Positions 15,380-23,573 of a stretch of 37,662 nucleotides of DNA are shown here, in pieces (position 1 is the stretch's first letter; every line of letters begins with the position of its first letter). Both the position numbers and the translations under genes were made by a program. Source of the DNA: an uncultured Georgenia sp. GTDB taxonomy: Bacteria; Actinomycetota; Actinomycetes; Actinomycetales; Actinomycetaceae. The notes below the pieces were generated by a model. That model had not been told where the DNA came from, did not search any database, and saw nothing but the letters and a program-made list of their open reading frames with translations. The stretch spans positions 1 through 37,662 of the forward strand of contig NZ_CALGNQ010000270.1 in NCBI RefSeq assembly GCF_937958535.1, written 5' to 3'.

Positions 15380-16968
15380 ACGTCCTCGTCCCCCTGCCGG
15401 TGCTCATCCCGCTCATCGGGGCCGGGCTCGCCCTCACCTTCGTCCGCTTCCCGCACGTCCAGCGGATCGTCACCCTCACCGCCCTCACCAGCGTCCTCGG
15501 GGTCGCGATCGCGCTGCTCGTCCTCGTCAACGACGGCCCGATGTCGGTGGACATCGGCGGCTGGGCGGCCCCGGTGGGCATCGCACTCGTCGCCGACCGG
15601 CTCTCCGCGCTGCTGCTCGTCGTGTCGGTCGCCGTCACCCTGGGCGTGCTGCTCTACTCCCTCGCCCAGGGCAACGCCGACGGCGACGAGGGGGCCCCGG
15701 TGGCGATCTACCACCCGACCTACCTCATCCTCTCCGCCGGCGTGTCCAACGCCTTCCTCACCGGCGACCTGTTCAACCTCTACGTCGGCTTCGAGATCCT
15801 CCTCGTCTCCAGCTTCGTCCTCATCACCCTGGGCGGCTCCCGCGAGCGGGTGCGGGCGGGGACGGTCTACATCGTCGTCTCCATCCTCTCCTCGATCCTC
15901 TTCCTCGCGGCGATCGCACTGGTCTACGCCGCGACCGGGACGGTCAACCTGGCCCAGCTCTCGCAGCGGCTCGGGGAGATCGACCCGGGCACCCAGCTGG
16001 TCCTCCAGCTCATGCTCCTCATCGCCTTCGGGATCAAGGCCGCGGTGTTCCCGCTGCACGCCTGGCTGCCCGACTCCTACCCCACCGCACCCGCCCCGGT
16101 CACCGCGGTGTTCGCCGGCCTGCTGACGAAGGTCGGCGTCTACGCGATCATCCGCACCCAGACCCTGCTCTTCCCCGACGGCAGGGCCGACGACCTCCTC
16201 ATGGTGGTCGCGCTCGTCACCATGGTCATCGCGATCCTCGGCGCCGTCGCGCAGCAGGACGTCAAGCGGCTGCTGTCCTTCACGCTCGTCAGCCACATCG
16301 GCTACATGGTGTGGGGCGTGGCGATGTCCTCCCAGCTGGGGCTGTCCGCCGCGATCTTCTACGTCGTCCACCACATCACCGTGCAGACGGCGCTCTTCCT
16401 CGTCGCCGGGCTCATCGAGCGTCGCGGGGGGACGACGTCGCTGGCCAAGCTCGGCTCGCTGGCCCGGATGGCGCCGTTGCTCGCCATCCTCTACTTCGTC
16501 CCGGCGATGAACCTCGCCGGCATCCCGCCGATGTCCGGGTTCCTCGGCAAGGTCGGCCTCATCGAGGCCGGTGCCGGCCGGGGCAGCGCCCTGGACTGGA
16601 CGCTCATCGGGGCCTCCCTCATCACCTCGCTGCTCACCCTCTACGCCGTGAGCAAGGCGTGGAACCAGGCCTTCTGGCAGGAGGCCCCGGACCCGCTGCC
16701 GGACACCTCCATCCCGCGGTCGATGATGGGGCCGACCGCCGCGCTCGTCGCGCTCTCGCTGGCCTTCACCGTGGTCGCCGGCCCGCTGTTCGACTACACC
16801 GACCGCGCCGCCCGGGACCTGCGCGCACAGACGCCCTACGTCTCCACCGTCCTGCCCGACGGGGAGCGCGGCTCGGGCCGCTCCCCGGAGGTCACCGAGG
16901 AGGCTGCCCGCGACGGCGGGACCGGCCAGGTCGCCGAGGACGAGGAGACCCAGGAGGAGGTGCCATGA
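15376..16968 (+). CDS. mrpD: Mrp antiporter subunit D
   Basis: This is a 530-residue, complex I NuoM/N-like proton-translocating subunit. The conserved Glu lies in 'LFNLYVGFEILLVSSFVLI'. The key Lys is in 'GIKAAVFPLHAWLPDSYPTA' with the second Lys in 'GLLTKVGVYA', and 'QQDVKRLLSFTLVSHIGYM' is the TM9-10 signature. About 14 membrane segments are expected. The C-terminal 50 residues are an acidic hydrophilic tail. Together with MrpA it forms the proton-conducting arm. ATG overlaps mrpC (ATGA), and mrpE starts within its stop. Confidence 0.95.
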   Translation: MNVLVPLPVLIPLIGAGLALTFVRFPHVQRIVTLTALTSVLGVAIALLVLVNDGPMSVDIGGWAAPVGIALVADRLSALLLVVSVAVTLGVLLYSLAQGNADGDEGAPVAIYHPTYLILSAGVSNAFLTGDLFNLYVGFEILLVSSFVLITLGGSRERVRAGTVYIVVSILSSILFLAAIALVYAATGTVNLAQLSQRLGEIDPGTQLVLQLMLLIAFGIKAAVFPLHAWLPDSYPTAPAPVTAVFAGLLTKVGVYAIIRTQTLLFPDGRADDLLMVVALVTMVIAILGAVAQQDVKRLLSFTLVSHIGYMVWGVAMSSQLGLSAAIFYVVHHITVQTALFLVAGLIERRGGTTSLAKLGSLARMAPLLAILYFVPAMNLAGIPPMSGFLGKVGLIEAGAGRGSALDWTLIGASLITSLLTLYAVSKAWNQAFWQEAPDPLPDTSIPRSMMGPTAALVALSLAFTVVAGPLFDYTDRAARDLRAQTPYVSTVLPDGERGSGRSPEVTEEAARDGGTGQVAEDEETQEEVP

Positions 16969-17615
16969 GCCCCCAGCTCGCCGACCACCCCGTGATGCGC
17001 CGGCGGCGCTTTCGGCCGCGCGCCAACTGGGGGGTGCTGCTCTGGCTCACCGTGGTGTGGATCTTCCTCTGGGGTGAGCTGACGTTCGCCAACGTCGTCA
17101 TCGGCGCCTTCCTCGCCCTGCTCGTCACCACCGTCCTGCCGCTCCCGCCCACCCCGTTCGACGGCCGCTTCCGCCCGTGGGGCGTCGTCCTGCTCGTCGC
17201 ACACTTCCTCTGGGACGTGGTCAAGGCCTCGATCGAGGTCGCCCGGCTCGCCCTGCGCAAGGAGCCGCCGCGCGGTGGCGTCATCCGGGTGCGGCTGCGC
17301 AGCCACAACGACGTCTACCTCACCATGGTCGCCGGGATGACCACCCTCATCCCCGGCTCCGTGGTCATCGAGGCGCACCGCATCACCGGCACGCTCTACC
17401 ACCACTTCATCGACGTCGAGCACGGCGGCCTGGAGCGCGCCCACCAGTCGGTGCTGGACCAGGAGGAGCGCATCCTGCGGGCCTTCGGCAGCCGCGAGGA
17501 GCTCATCGCCGCCGGTCTCGTGCCGGGCAGCTCGGCCCGGGCGGGCAAGCTGAGCGGGGCCGCGTCCGACCGCGTCCAGGCCGACATGGACGCCCGGCGG
17601 GAGGCGGAGTCATGA
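16965..17615 (+). CDS. mrpE: Mrp antiporter subunit E
   Basis: The 216-residue product has two or three N-terminal membrane segments ('NWGVLLWLTVVWIFLWGELT') and the conserved cytoplasmic segment typical of MnhE: 'VHFLWDVVKAS'-like 'VAHFLWDVVKASIEVARLAL', 'LTMVAGMTTLIPGSVVIE' and 'HFIDVEHGGLERA'. It is longer than the 158-residue Bacillus protein, mostly at the C-terminus. It is needed for assembly or activity of the antiporter in studied systems. ATGA overlaps on both sides. Confidence 0.93.
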   Translation: MSPQLADHPVMRRRRFRPRANWGVLLWLTVVWIFLWGELTFANVVIGAFLALLVTTVLPLPPTPFDGRFRPWGVVLLVAHFLWDVVKASIEVARLALRKEPPRGGVIRVRLRSHNDVYLTMVAGMTTLIPGSVVIEAHRITGTLYHHFIDVEHGGLERAHQSVLDQEERILRAFGSREELIAAGLVPGSSARAGKLSGAASDRVQADMDARREAES

Positions 17616-18046
17616 CGGTCGTCTACATCGTCTGCCTGCTCGTCCTCCTCGCCGCGGCGGTCGCGGCCCTCACCCGCGTCGAGCGCGGCCCGAGCATGTT
17701 CGACCGCATCCTCGGCCTCGACGTCACCACCGCGGTGCTCATCGGTGTCGTCACCCTCATCGCCGCCGCCACCCGCCGCACCGACCTCGTGCCGGTGCTC
17801 GTCGTCCTCGCGCTCGTCGGCTTCATCGGCTCCACGGCGATCGCGCGGTTCGCGGTCGCCGAGACCGGCGAGGAGGGTCGCATCCTCACCCGGGAGGAGC
17901 TCGAGCACATCATGGCCGACCGCGCCGCGGAGGCCGACGTCTCCGCCGACGACGACGAGGGTGGCACCGTCATCGTGTCCGTCGACGTCGACCTCGAGGA
18001 CCTCGAGGGCGTCGAGGACCTCGAGCAGAGCGGGGAGGAACGCTGA
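17612..18046 (+). CDS. mrpF: Mrp antiporter subunit F with acidic repeat tail
   Basis: The product is 144 residues. Three membrane segments and the family motif 'RVERGPSMFDRILGLDVTTA' identify MnhF. The Bacillus homologue is about 94 residues. Here some 55 extra residues follow, strongly acidic (DDDE, DVDLEDLEGVEDLEQ) and encoded partly by a 9-base tandem repeat at 17990-18025. The tail is presumably cytoplasmic. It overlaps mrpG by TGATG. Confidence 0.93.
   Translation: MTVVYIVCLLVLLAAAVAALTRVERGPSMFDRILGLDVTTAVLIGVVTLIAAATRRTDLVPVLVVLALVGFIGSTAIARFAVAETGEEGRILTREELEHIMADRAAEADVSADDDEGGTVIVSVDVDLEDLEGVEDLEQSGEER
17990..18025 (+). repeat. in-frame 9-base tandem repeat in mrpF
   Basis: Four 9-base units, GACCTCGAG, GACCTCGAG, GGCGTCGAG and GACCTCGAG, encode DLE-DLE-GVE-DLE in the acidic tail. 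Three units are identical, which suggests slippage-type expansion. Confidence 0.85.
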
Positions 18047-18498
18047 TGCTCGACACCGTGCTCGACGTCGTCTCCGCCGTCCTGTTCCTCGGCGGGGCGC
18101 TCCTGGCGTTCATCGCGGGGCTGGGCATCCTGCGCTTCCCCGACCTGCTGGCACGCATGCACGCGGCGACCAAGCCCCAGGTGCTCGGGCTCATGCTGCT
18201 CATGCTCGGGCTGGCGATCCAGCTGCGCAGCGTCAGGGTCGGGCTGACCCTGCTCCTCGTCGTCGCCTTCCAGCTGGTCACCGGCCCGATCTCGGCGCAC
18301 ATGCTCAGCCGGGCGGGCTACCGCACCGGCAAGATCGACCGCTCGCTGCTGCTCGTCGACGAGCTCACCGAGGACCTCGACCGTGCCGCGAAGCTCGACG
18401 AGCTCGACCGGCTGGAGCTGGAACGGGCACGTGCCAAGGCGCTGGGCGACCAGGAGCGTGACGCCCGGGGCGCCGCAGCGGACGACGCCGAGGGCTGA
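18046..18498 (+). CDS. mrpG: Mrp antiporter subunit G
   Basis: The last gene of the operon gives 150 residues. Three membrane segments and 'GILRFPDLLARMHAATKPQV' are diagnostic of MnhG. The normal core ends near residue 100. About 50 further residues ('ELTEDLDRAAKLDELDRLEL', 'ERARAKALGDQERDARG') are highly charged and likely helical or coiled-coil. With A(B), C, D, E and F present, the complex is complete, and it would exchange Na+ (or K+) for protons in salt and alkaline homeostasis. Confidence 0.93.
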   Translation: MLDTVLDVVSAVLFLGGALLAFIAGLGILRFPDLLARMHAATKPQVLGLMLLMLGLAIQLRSVRVGLTLLLVVAFQLVTGPISAHMLSRAGYRTGKIDRSLLLVDELTEDLDRAAKLDELDRLELERARAKALGDQERDARGAAADDAEG

Positions 18499-18564
18499 CG
18501 TCCCCGGCCCGACGCCCGGACGACGCACACGACGAGCGACCGACACCGGCGCGACGGCCGGGTG

Positions 18565-18581
18565 GGCCGGCGCCGCCGGCC
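18565..18581. terminator. possible terminator hairpin between mrpG and the DUF4235 gene
   Basis: GGCCGGC (18565-18571) pairs with GCCGGCC (18575-18581) around a GCC loop, between convergent genes. There is no T-run, and the local sequence is so GC-rich that chance pairing is easy. Confidence 0.35.
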
Positions 18582-18587
18582 GGGCGG

Positions 18588-18845
18588 CTAGGCCTTCTTC
18601 TCGATCGGGCCGCCGTACCACTTGGCCGCGCCCACCTGGGCGAGCTGGCGGCTGATGCCCACGACGGCGCCGCTCACGGCGGCGAAGACGATGATCTCGG
18701 TGAGGCTGATCGTCGGGTCGTCCGGGTCGTCGCTCGGCGGCTCGTGCCCGGTGACGAGCTTCCACCCGACGTCGAGGATCTTGTTGGCGAGCAGGCCGGC
18801 GACGACGGCCGAGCCGGCACTGACGATCTTCCACCCGATGTCCAT
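18588..18845 (-). CDS. DUF4235 family small membrane protein
   Basis: The 85-residue protein has two hydrophobic segments, 'GWKIVSAGSAVVAGLLANKI' and 'LTEIIVFAAVSGAVVGISRQ', ending 'AKWYGGPIEKK', the normal layout of DUF4235. Function is unknown; it is common in actinobacteria. The ribosome site is GGACGGAG just upstream, and TAGGTT (minus strand, 18881-18876) is a candidate -10 with a leader of about 25 bases. It diverges from the TPP-regulated thi operon. Confidence 0.85.
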   Translation of the reverse strand: MDIGWKIVSAGSAVVAGLLANKILDVGWKLVTGHEPPSDDPDDPTISLTEIIVFAAVSGAVVGISRQLAQVGAAKWYGGPIEKKA

Positions 18846-18957
18846 GTCACTCCGTCCTGTGGGCTGGCTGGCTCCAACCTAGCGCCGGCGCTGTGGCGGT
18901 GCACACCGCCACCCCGGGGCCGCGGACGCGGGTTCGGGCACCCCGGCGGGACCGGGG

Positions 18958-18963
18958 TAGGAT
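18958..18963 (+). promoter_or_regulatory. thiBPQ: candidate -10 box for the thiBPQ operon
   Basis: TAGGAT ends ten bases before the first base of the TPP aptamer, so transcription would start almost exactly at the riboswitch. The -35 region (TTCGGG, 18933-18938) is weak. Confidence 0.55.
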
Positions 18964-18972
18964 CGAGCCGAA

Positions 18973-19059
18973 CGACAGGGGAGCACCGGATGGTGCTGAG
19001 AGTGCGGCAGGACCGCAGACCCTCGAACCTGCTCCGGTTAGCACCGGCGAAGGAAGTCG
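18973..19059 (+). ncRNA. TPP (thi-box) riboswitch aptamer
   Basis: The conserved elements are in order. A short P1 is formed by CGAC (18973-18976) and GTCG (19056-19059). CTGAGA lies at 18996-19001. A P3 hairpin TGCGG-CAGGA-CCGCA spans 19003-19017. ACCCTCGAACCTG lies at 19019-19031, and the GTTAGCACCGGCGAAGGAA segment follows to about 19055. It sits in the leader of the thiamine ABC transporter genes and would lower their expression when thiamine pyrophosphate is abundant. Confidence 0.95.
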
Positions 19060-19068
19060 GGACTTCTC

Positions 19069-19112
19069 TCCGGGCCGTCAGCGCCCCGGACCCCTCCTTG
19101 TGTCCGAGGAGG
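19069..19112 (+). promoter_or_regulatory. riboswitch expression platform sequestering the thiB ribosome-binding site
   Basis: CCTCCT (19093-19098) is complementary to the thiB Shine-Dalgarno AGGAGG (19107-19112), forming a 6-bp hairpin with an 8-base loop. GGAC (19088-19091) can pair with GTCC (19102-19105), which cannot nest with the first hairpin. TCCGGG (19069-19074) can pair with CCCGGA (19085-19090). Mutually exclusive folds next to the ribosome site, without a terminator, suggest translational control. Confidence 0.6.
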
Positions 19113-19115
19113 ATC

Positions 19116-20159
19116 ATGACGACGAACCGGTACCTGGCCACCGCGGCGGCGCTCGCCACCACCCTCGCCCTCGGCGCCTGCTCGGCGACCGGCGGCGACC
19201 CCACCGCCCCGGAGGGGGACGGCCGGACGCTGCGGGTGGTCACCCACGACTCGTTCCACCTCGACGAAGAGCTCCTCGCCGACTTCGAGGAGCGCACCGG
19301 GTACACCATCGAGCACGTCACCCCGGGCGACGCCGGTGCCCTGGTCAACCAGCTCGTCCTCACCCGGGACAACCCCCTGGGCGACGTCGTGTACGGCATC
19401 GACAACTCCTTCGCCGCCCGTGCGGTCGAGGAGGGGGTGCTCGAGCCCTACCGTTCCCCGGCCGCGGTGGAGACCGCCTTCGACGACGCGCTCACCGCCG
19501 TCGACTTCGGTGACGTGTGCATCAACATCGACCACCAGTGGTTCGCGGAGCAGGGTGTGCCCGAGCCGCAGACCCTGGAGGACCTCACCGACCCCACCTA
19601 CCGCGACCTCCTCGTCGTCACCAACCCGGCGACGTCGTCCCCCGGCCTGTCCTTCCTCCTGGCGACGATCGGCGCCTTCGGTGAGGACGGCTGGCAGGAC
19701 TACTGGCGTGACCTCGTCGCCAACGGGGTGCGGGTGGTCGAAGGCTGGTCGGACGCCTACTACGTCGACTTCTCCGGCTCCGAGGGGGCCGGGCCGCGGC
19801 CGCTGGCGCTGTCCTACTCCTCCTCCCCGGCCGCCGAGGTCCCCGAGGACGGCTCCGCCCCGCGTACCGGTGCGCTGCTGGACACCTGCTTCCGGCAGAC
19901 CGAGTACGCCGGTGTGCTGGCCGGCGCCGAGAACGTCGACGGCGCCCGCGAGTTCATCGACTTCCTCCTCTCCCCGCAGGTGCAGGCCGACATCCCGGGC
20001 AGCATGTACATGTACCCGGTCCTGGAGGGGATCGAGCTGCCGCAGGAGTGGGCCGAGCACGCCCCGGTCGCCGAGCAGCCGCACGACGTCGACCCGGCGG
20101 CGATCAGCGAGAACCGCGACCGGTGGATCGAGACGTGGACCGAGATCGTCATCGGCTGA
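19116..20159 (+). CDS. thiB: thiamine ABC transporter substrate-binding lipoprotein
   Basis: The product is 347 residues with a lipoprotein signal ending 'ALGAC' at C22. The mature protein follows the ThiB pattern: 'LRVVTHDSFHLDEELLADFE', 'TGYTIEHVTPGDAGALVNQL', 'NPLGDVVYGIDNSFAARA' and 'NPATSSPGLSFLLATIGAFG'. The late 'VEGWSDAYYVDFSG' and 'RPLALSYSSSPAAEV' segments line the ligand pocket in the family. It captures thiamine or its phosphates outside the cell. AGGAGG four bases upstream fixes the start, and the TPP riboswitch confirms its role. Confidence 0.95.
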   Translation: MTTNRYLATAAALATTLALGACSATGGDPTAPEGDGRTLRVVTHDSFHLDEELLADFEERTGYTIEHVTPGDAGALVNQLVLTRDNPLGDVVYGIDNSFAARAVEEGVLEPYRSPAAVETAFDDALTAVDFGDVCINIDHQWFAEQGVPEPQTLEDLTDPTYRDLLVVTNPATSSPGLSFLLATIGAFGEDGWQDYWRDLVANGVRVVEGWSDAYYVDFSGSEGAGPRPLALSYSSSPAAEVPEDGSAPRTGALLDTCFRQTEYAGVLAGAENVDGAREFIDFLLSPQVQADIPGSMYMYPVLEGIELPQEWAEHAPVAEQPHDVDPAAISENRDRWIETWTEIVIG

Positions 20160-21883
20160 CCGCAGCCACCCGCTCCGGGAGGAGGGGGTGGGCCGGCTCG
20201 GGCCGCACCCCCTCCCCCGGGGCGCTCCTGGCATGGGGGCTGGCGGCGGCGGTGCCGCTCGCCTTCCTCTCCGTCTTCTTCCTGTGGCCCGTGGCCACCA
20301 TGGTCGGGCGGGGTTTCCTGCCCGACGGCGTCCCCGACCTCGGCGGGGTCGCCGAGGTGTTCTCCCGGCCGCGGACCTGGCGCGTCATCGGCATCACCGT
20401 CGGGCAGTCGCTCACCGCCACCCTCGTGGCGCTGCTCCTCGGCATCCCGGGCGCCTACGTGCTCTACCGCTGCCGCTTCCGCGGGCAGCGACTGGTGCGC
20501 GGATTCATCACCGTCCCCTTCGTGCTGCCCACCGTCGTCGTCGGCGTCGCCTTCCGGGCGCTGCTCGTCGAGACCGGCCCGCTCGGCTTCCTCGGCATCG
20601 ACGGCACCTTCGCCGCCGTCGTCGCCGCCCTCGTCTTCTTCAACTACGCCCTCGTCGTGCGTACCGTCGGGGCGCTGTGGGAACGGCTCGACCCGCGCAC
20701 CGAGGAGGCCGCCCGCAGTCTCGGTGCCTCCCCGTGGCGGGCGTTCCGCACCGTCACCCTGCCCGCGCTCACCCCGGCCGTCGTGTCCGCCGGGGCCGTC
20801 GTCTTCCTCTTCTGTGCGACGTCCTTCGGGCTCGTCCTCACCATGGGCGGCCTGCGCTACGGGACCATCGAGACCGAGGTGTGGATCCAGACCACCCAGT
20901 TCCTCGACCTGCGCACCGCCGCCGTCCTCTCGGTGCTCCAGCTGGTCGTGGTCGGCCTCGCGCTGCTCCTCGCCGCCCGGGCGCGCAGGCGTTACGACCG
21001 CTCCCTCCACCTGCGCACCGACCGCGCCACCAGCCGTCCGCTGCGCCTGCGCCGCCGCGCCGGCCGTGCGGGCAGCGACCTGGTCCCGACGGCGGTGACC
21101 GCCGCGGTCGTCCTCGGCCTGCTCGTCCTCCCGCTGGCCTACCTCGTCCTCGGCTCGCTGCGCGCACCCGAGGGCTGGGGTCTGGGCAACTACCGCCGCC
21201 TGGGCACGACGGGCGGGGCCAACGCGCTGACCGTCACGGTGTGGGAGGCGGCGGCCAACTCGCTGCGCGCCGCGGTGGACGCCACCGTCATCGCCGTCGT
21301 CGTCGGCACGCTCGTCGCCCTGGTCGTGTCCCGCCGCCCGCGGGCCGCGGGCGGCCGGCGGGTGCTCGGTGTGCTCGACGCCGTCTTCATGCTCCCGCTC
21401 GGGGTCTCCGCGGTGACCGTCGGTTTCGGGTTCCTCATCACGCTGGACAGCCCGCCGCTCGACCTGCGCGCCTCCCCGGTCATCGTGCCGATCGCCCAGG
21501 CGGTGGTCGCGGTGCCGATCGTCGTGCGCACGGTGCTGCCGGTGCTGCGCGCCATCGACCCGCGGCTGCGCGAGGCAGCCGCCGTGCTCGGTGCCTCCCC
21601 GGGGCGGGTGCTCGCCACCGTCGACGGCCCCTTCCTCGTGCGCGGGCTGGGCCTGGCGGTCGGGTTCGCCTTCGCGGTCTCGCTCGGTGAGTTCGGCGCC
21701 ACCGCCTTCCTCGCCCGGCCGGAGACGCCGACGCTGCCGGTGGTGATCTTCCGCCTCATCGGGCGCCCGGGGGCGGAGAACTACGGGATGGCGCTGGCGG
21801 CCTCGGTCGTCCTGGCCGTGCTCACCGCCACCGTCATGATGCTCGCCGAACGGCTCCGAGGGGACAGGATGGGGACGTGGTGA
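20135..21883 (+). CDS. thiP: thiamine ABC transporter permease
   Basis: This encodes about 582 residues with two homologous membrane halves, as in ThiP (E. coli 536). Each half has an EAA-type coupling loop for the ATPase: 'EEAARSLGASPWRAFRTVTL' and 'REAAAVLGASPGRVLATVDG'. The start is uncertain. The first membrane segment ('ALLAWGLAAAVPLAFLSVFF') has no ATG before it. The GTG at 20135 (25-base overlap with thiB) is the nearest workable codon, whereas the GTG at 20188 after the purine-rich GGGAGGAGG is in the wrong frame. It overlaps thiQ by GTGA. Confidence 0.92.
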   Translation: MDRDRHRLTAATRSGRRGWAGSGRTPSPGALLAWGLAAAVPLAFLSVFFLWPVATMVGRGFLPDGVPDLGGVAEVFSRPRTWRVIGITVGQSLTATLVALLLGIPGAYVLYRCRFRGQRLVRGFITVPFVLPTVVVGVAFRALLVETGPLGFLGIDGTFAAVVAALVFFNYALVVRTVGALWERLDPRTEEAARSLGASPWRAFRTVTLPALTPAVVSAGAVVFLFCATSFGLVLTMGGLRYGTIETEVWIQTTQFLDLRTAAVLSVLQLVVVGLALLLAARARRRYDRSLHLRTDRATSRPLRLRRRAGRAGSDLVPTAVTAAVVLGLLVLPLAYLVLGSLRAPEGWGLGNYRRLGTTGGANALTVTVWEAAANSLRAAVDATVIAVVVGTLVALVVSRRPRAAGGRRVLGVLDAVFMLPLGVSAVTVGFGFLITLDSPPLDLRASPVIVPIAQAVVAVPIVVRTVLPVLRAIDPRLREAAAVLGASPGRVLATVDGPFLVRGLGLAVGFAFAVSLGEFGATAFLARPETPTLPVVIFRLIGRPGAENYGMALAASVVLAVLTATVMMLAERLRGDRMGTW

Positions 21884-22905
21884 ACGGGCTGGAGATCCGC
21901 GACGTCGTCGTCACCTACCCCGGGGGGCCGACGGCGGTGGACGGCGTCACCCTCGACGTCCCGGCCGGGGAGGTGCTCGCCCTCCTCGGCCCGTCCGGCT
22001 GTGGCAAGTCGTCGCTGCTGCGGGCGGTGGCCGGGCTCGAGCCGCTCGCCGCGGGGGAGCTGCGCTGGGACGGGGAGGACATCTCCGGGCTGCCGGTCCA
22101 CCGGCGCGGGTTCGGGCTCATGTTCCAGGACGGTCAGCTCTTCCCGCACCGCGACGTCGCCGGGAACATCGCCTACGGGCTCACCGCGCTGCCACGCCCC
22201 GAGCGGGCGCGCCGGGTCGAGGAGCTCCTCGACCTCGTGGGGCTGCGCGGTTACGGCGGCCGGGCGGTGACCACCCTGTCGGGAGGGGAGCAGCAGCGGG
22301 TCGCGCTCGCCCGCGCGCTCGCCCCCCGGCCGCGGCTCCTCCTGCTCGACGAGCCGCTCTCCTCGCTGGACCGCTCGCTGCGCGAGCACCTCGCCGGCGA
22401 GCTGCGCGACATCATCCACGCCGCGGGCACCACCGCCGTCTACGTCACGCACGACCAGGACGAGGCGTTCACCGTCGCCTCCCGCATCGCGGTGATGTCC
22501 CGCGGCCGGATCCTCCAGGCGGACACCCCCGAACGGCTGTGGCGGTCCCCGGTGAGCGAGCAGGTGGCCCGGTTCCTCGGCTACGGGCCGGTGGTCGACG
22601 CCGTCGCCGTCGACGGGCAGCTGCGCACCCCGCTCGGCGCCGTCCCCGCCCCGGTGCCGGTCGGCCCGAGGGAGCGGGTGCGGCTCGCCCTGGGGCCCCG
22701 TGCCCTCGTCGTCGACGACGCCGGCGCCCCGCTCCAGGTGAGCGGGTGGCGGGTACGCCGCGGCGAGCGCGAGCTCGACGTCACCCTGCCGGACGGGCAA
22801 CCCGCAGTGGTCCGGCTCGCCGGCCGCCCGGACGACCCAGCCGTGCCGCAGACGGTGACCGTGGGCGTGGCCCCGGCCCACGTGGCCGTGCTGCCGGGAG
22901 GCTGA
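21880..22905 (+). CDS. thiQ: thiamine ABC transporter ATP-binding protein
   Basis: The 341-residue protein has a complete ATPase: Walker A 'GPSGCGKSS' at residues 37-45, Q-loop 'GLMFQDGQLFPH', signature 'LSGGEQQRVALARAL', Walker B 'LLLLDEPLSSLD' and H-loop 'VYVTHDQDEAF'. About 110 extra C-terminal residues form a TOBE-like regulatory domain, longer than E. coli ThiQ and closer to Fe/Pot-type importers. The GTG at 21880 (GTGA overlap) is chosen; the GTG at 21877 is equally possible. Confidence 0.92.
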   Translation: MNGLEIRDVVVTYPGGPTAVDGVTLDVPAGEVLALLGPSGCGKSSLLRAVAGLEPLAAGELRWDGEDISGLPVHRRGFGLMFQDGQLFPHRDVAGNIAYGLTALPRPERARRVEELLDLVGLRGYGGRAVTTLSGGEQQRVALARALAPRPRLLLLDEPLSSLDRSLREHLAGELRDIIHAAGTTAVYVTHDQDEAFTVASRIAVMSRGRILQADTPERLWRSPVSEQVARFLGYGPVVDAVAVDGQLRTPLGAVPAPVPVGPRERVRLALGPRALVVDDAGAPLQVSGWRVRRGERELDVTLPDGQPAVVRLAGRPDDPAVPQTVTVGVAPAHVAVLPGG

Positions 22906-22909
22906 GGCG

Positions 22910-23452
22910 ATGAACGAGCCGCTCATCCTGTTCTTCCTCCTCGCCCTGCTCATCGTGCCGGCGGTGCTCGTGGCCCGGTCGATGCGCCGCGTGGGGCGGG
23001 AGGCCCGCCGGGCCGAGCGGCTCCTGTACTGGGCCGCACCCCGCGGCTGGCAGCTGCGCGGCTCGGCTCCCGAGCTCGTGGGGCGCTGGCAGTGCCCGCC
23101 CTTCACCGCACCGGAGCGGTACGTCGACGACGGCCTCGTCGGCGAGTTCCACGGCCGGGAGGCGACCTCGCTGCGGCTGGAGACCCCGCCGCGCGTCTTC
23201 CACGTCTTCACCCTCGAGCTGCGCGCCGCGCTGCCGGTCGTCCAGGTGATGACCGACGGCGTGCCGGACCCGGACGTCGGGGAGGCCGGTGCCGCGTGGC
23301 TGCGCGAGCGGGCGCCGGAGGGGCTGTCCCTGCGCGTCGAGCGCGGCGTCGTCGTCGGCTGGCTCCCCGGGGAGCCGCTGCTCACCGAGCTCGACCGCTT
23401 CCTCGAGGTGCTCCTCGCGGTCGCCGAGCGGGTGGAGGCGCTCGAGCGATGA
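22910..23452 (+). CDS. unknown membrane-anchored protein at the end of the thi operon
   Basis: The product is 180 residues. One N-terminal membrane segment ('LILFFLLALLIVPAVLVARS') leads to an arginine-rich stretch and a soluble domain of about 130 residues. The soluble domain starts 'YWAAPRGWQLRGSAPELVGR' and ends in a helix 'LLTELDRFLEVLLAVAERVE'. I do not recognise the family. It begins four bases after the thiQ stop and is co-oriented, so it is probably transcribed with thiBPQ. Whether it has any link to thiamine is unknown. Confidence 0.7.
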   Translation: MNEPLILFFLLALLIVPAVLVARSMRRVGREARRAERLLYWAAPRGWQLRGSAPELVGRWQCPPFTAPERYVDDGLVGEFHGREATSLRLETPPRVFHVFTLELRAALPVVQVMTDGVPDPDVGEAGAAWLRERAPEGLSLRVERGVVVGWLPGEPLLTELDRFLEVLLAVAERVEALER

Positions 23453-23519
23453 CCGACCGCCCGAGCACGCTGACCTCCCGGGCAGACCCCGCCTCTTATT
23501 CCGCATCGAGGACTGGGTA

Positions 23520-23548
23520 TTCCATCTGGCGGTAGTCGCTGCTACTCT
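23520..23548 (+). promoter_or_regulatory. candidate promoter of the NCS1 transporter gene
   Basis: TTCCAT (23520-23525), a 17-base spacer and TACTCT (23543-23548) lie in a locally AT-richer stretch. Transcription would begin near 23555, leaving a leader of about 65 bases that contains the inverted repeat at 23574-23594. Confidence 0.4.
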
Positions 23549-23573
23549 CGGCGCCAACCTCACAGTGTGGCCT

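Noticed and set aside
17990..18025. GACCTCGAG repeats as a protein-binding array.
   Set aside because: They are in frame and encode the acidic MrpF tail, so a coding tandem repeat is the simpler reading.
20188..20190. GTG after the strong purine run GGGAGGAGGGG as the thiP start.
   Set aside because: It is out of frame with the permease; that frame gives an arginine/glycine-rich shadow. The thiP start therefore stays uncertain at about 20135.
23449..23535. A 28-codon frame starting with an ATGA overlap after the 180-residue unknown protein.
   Set aside because: Its second half falls in an AT-richer promoter-like stretch, codon use is unlike the neighbours, and it has no recognisable sequence feature. 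It is more likely the NCS1 promoter region.
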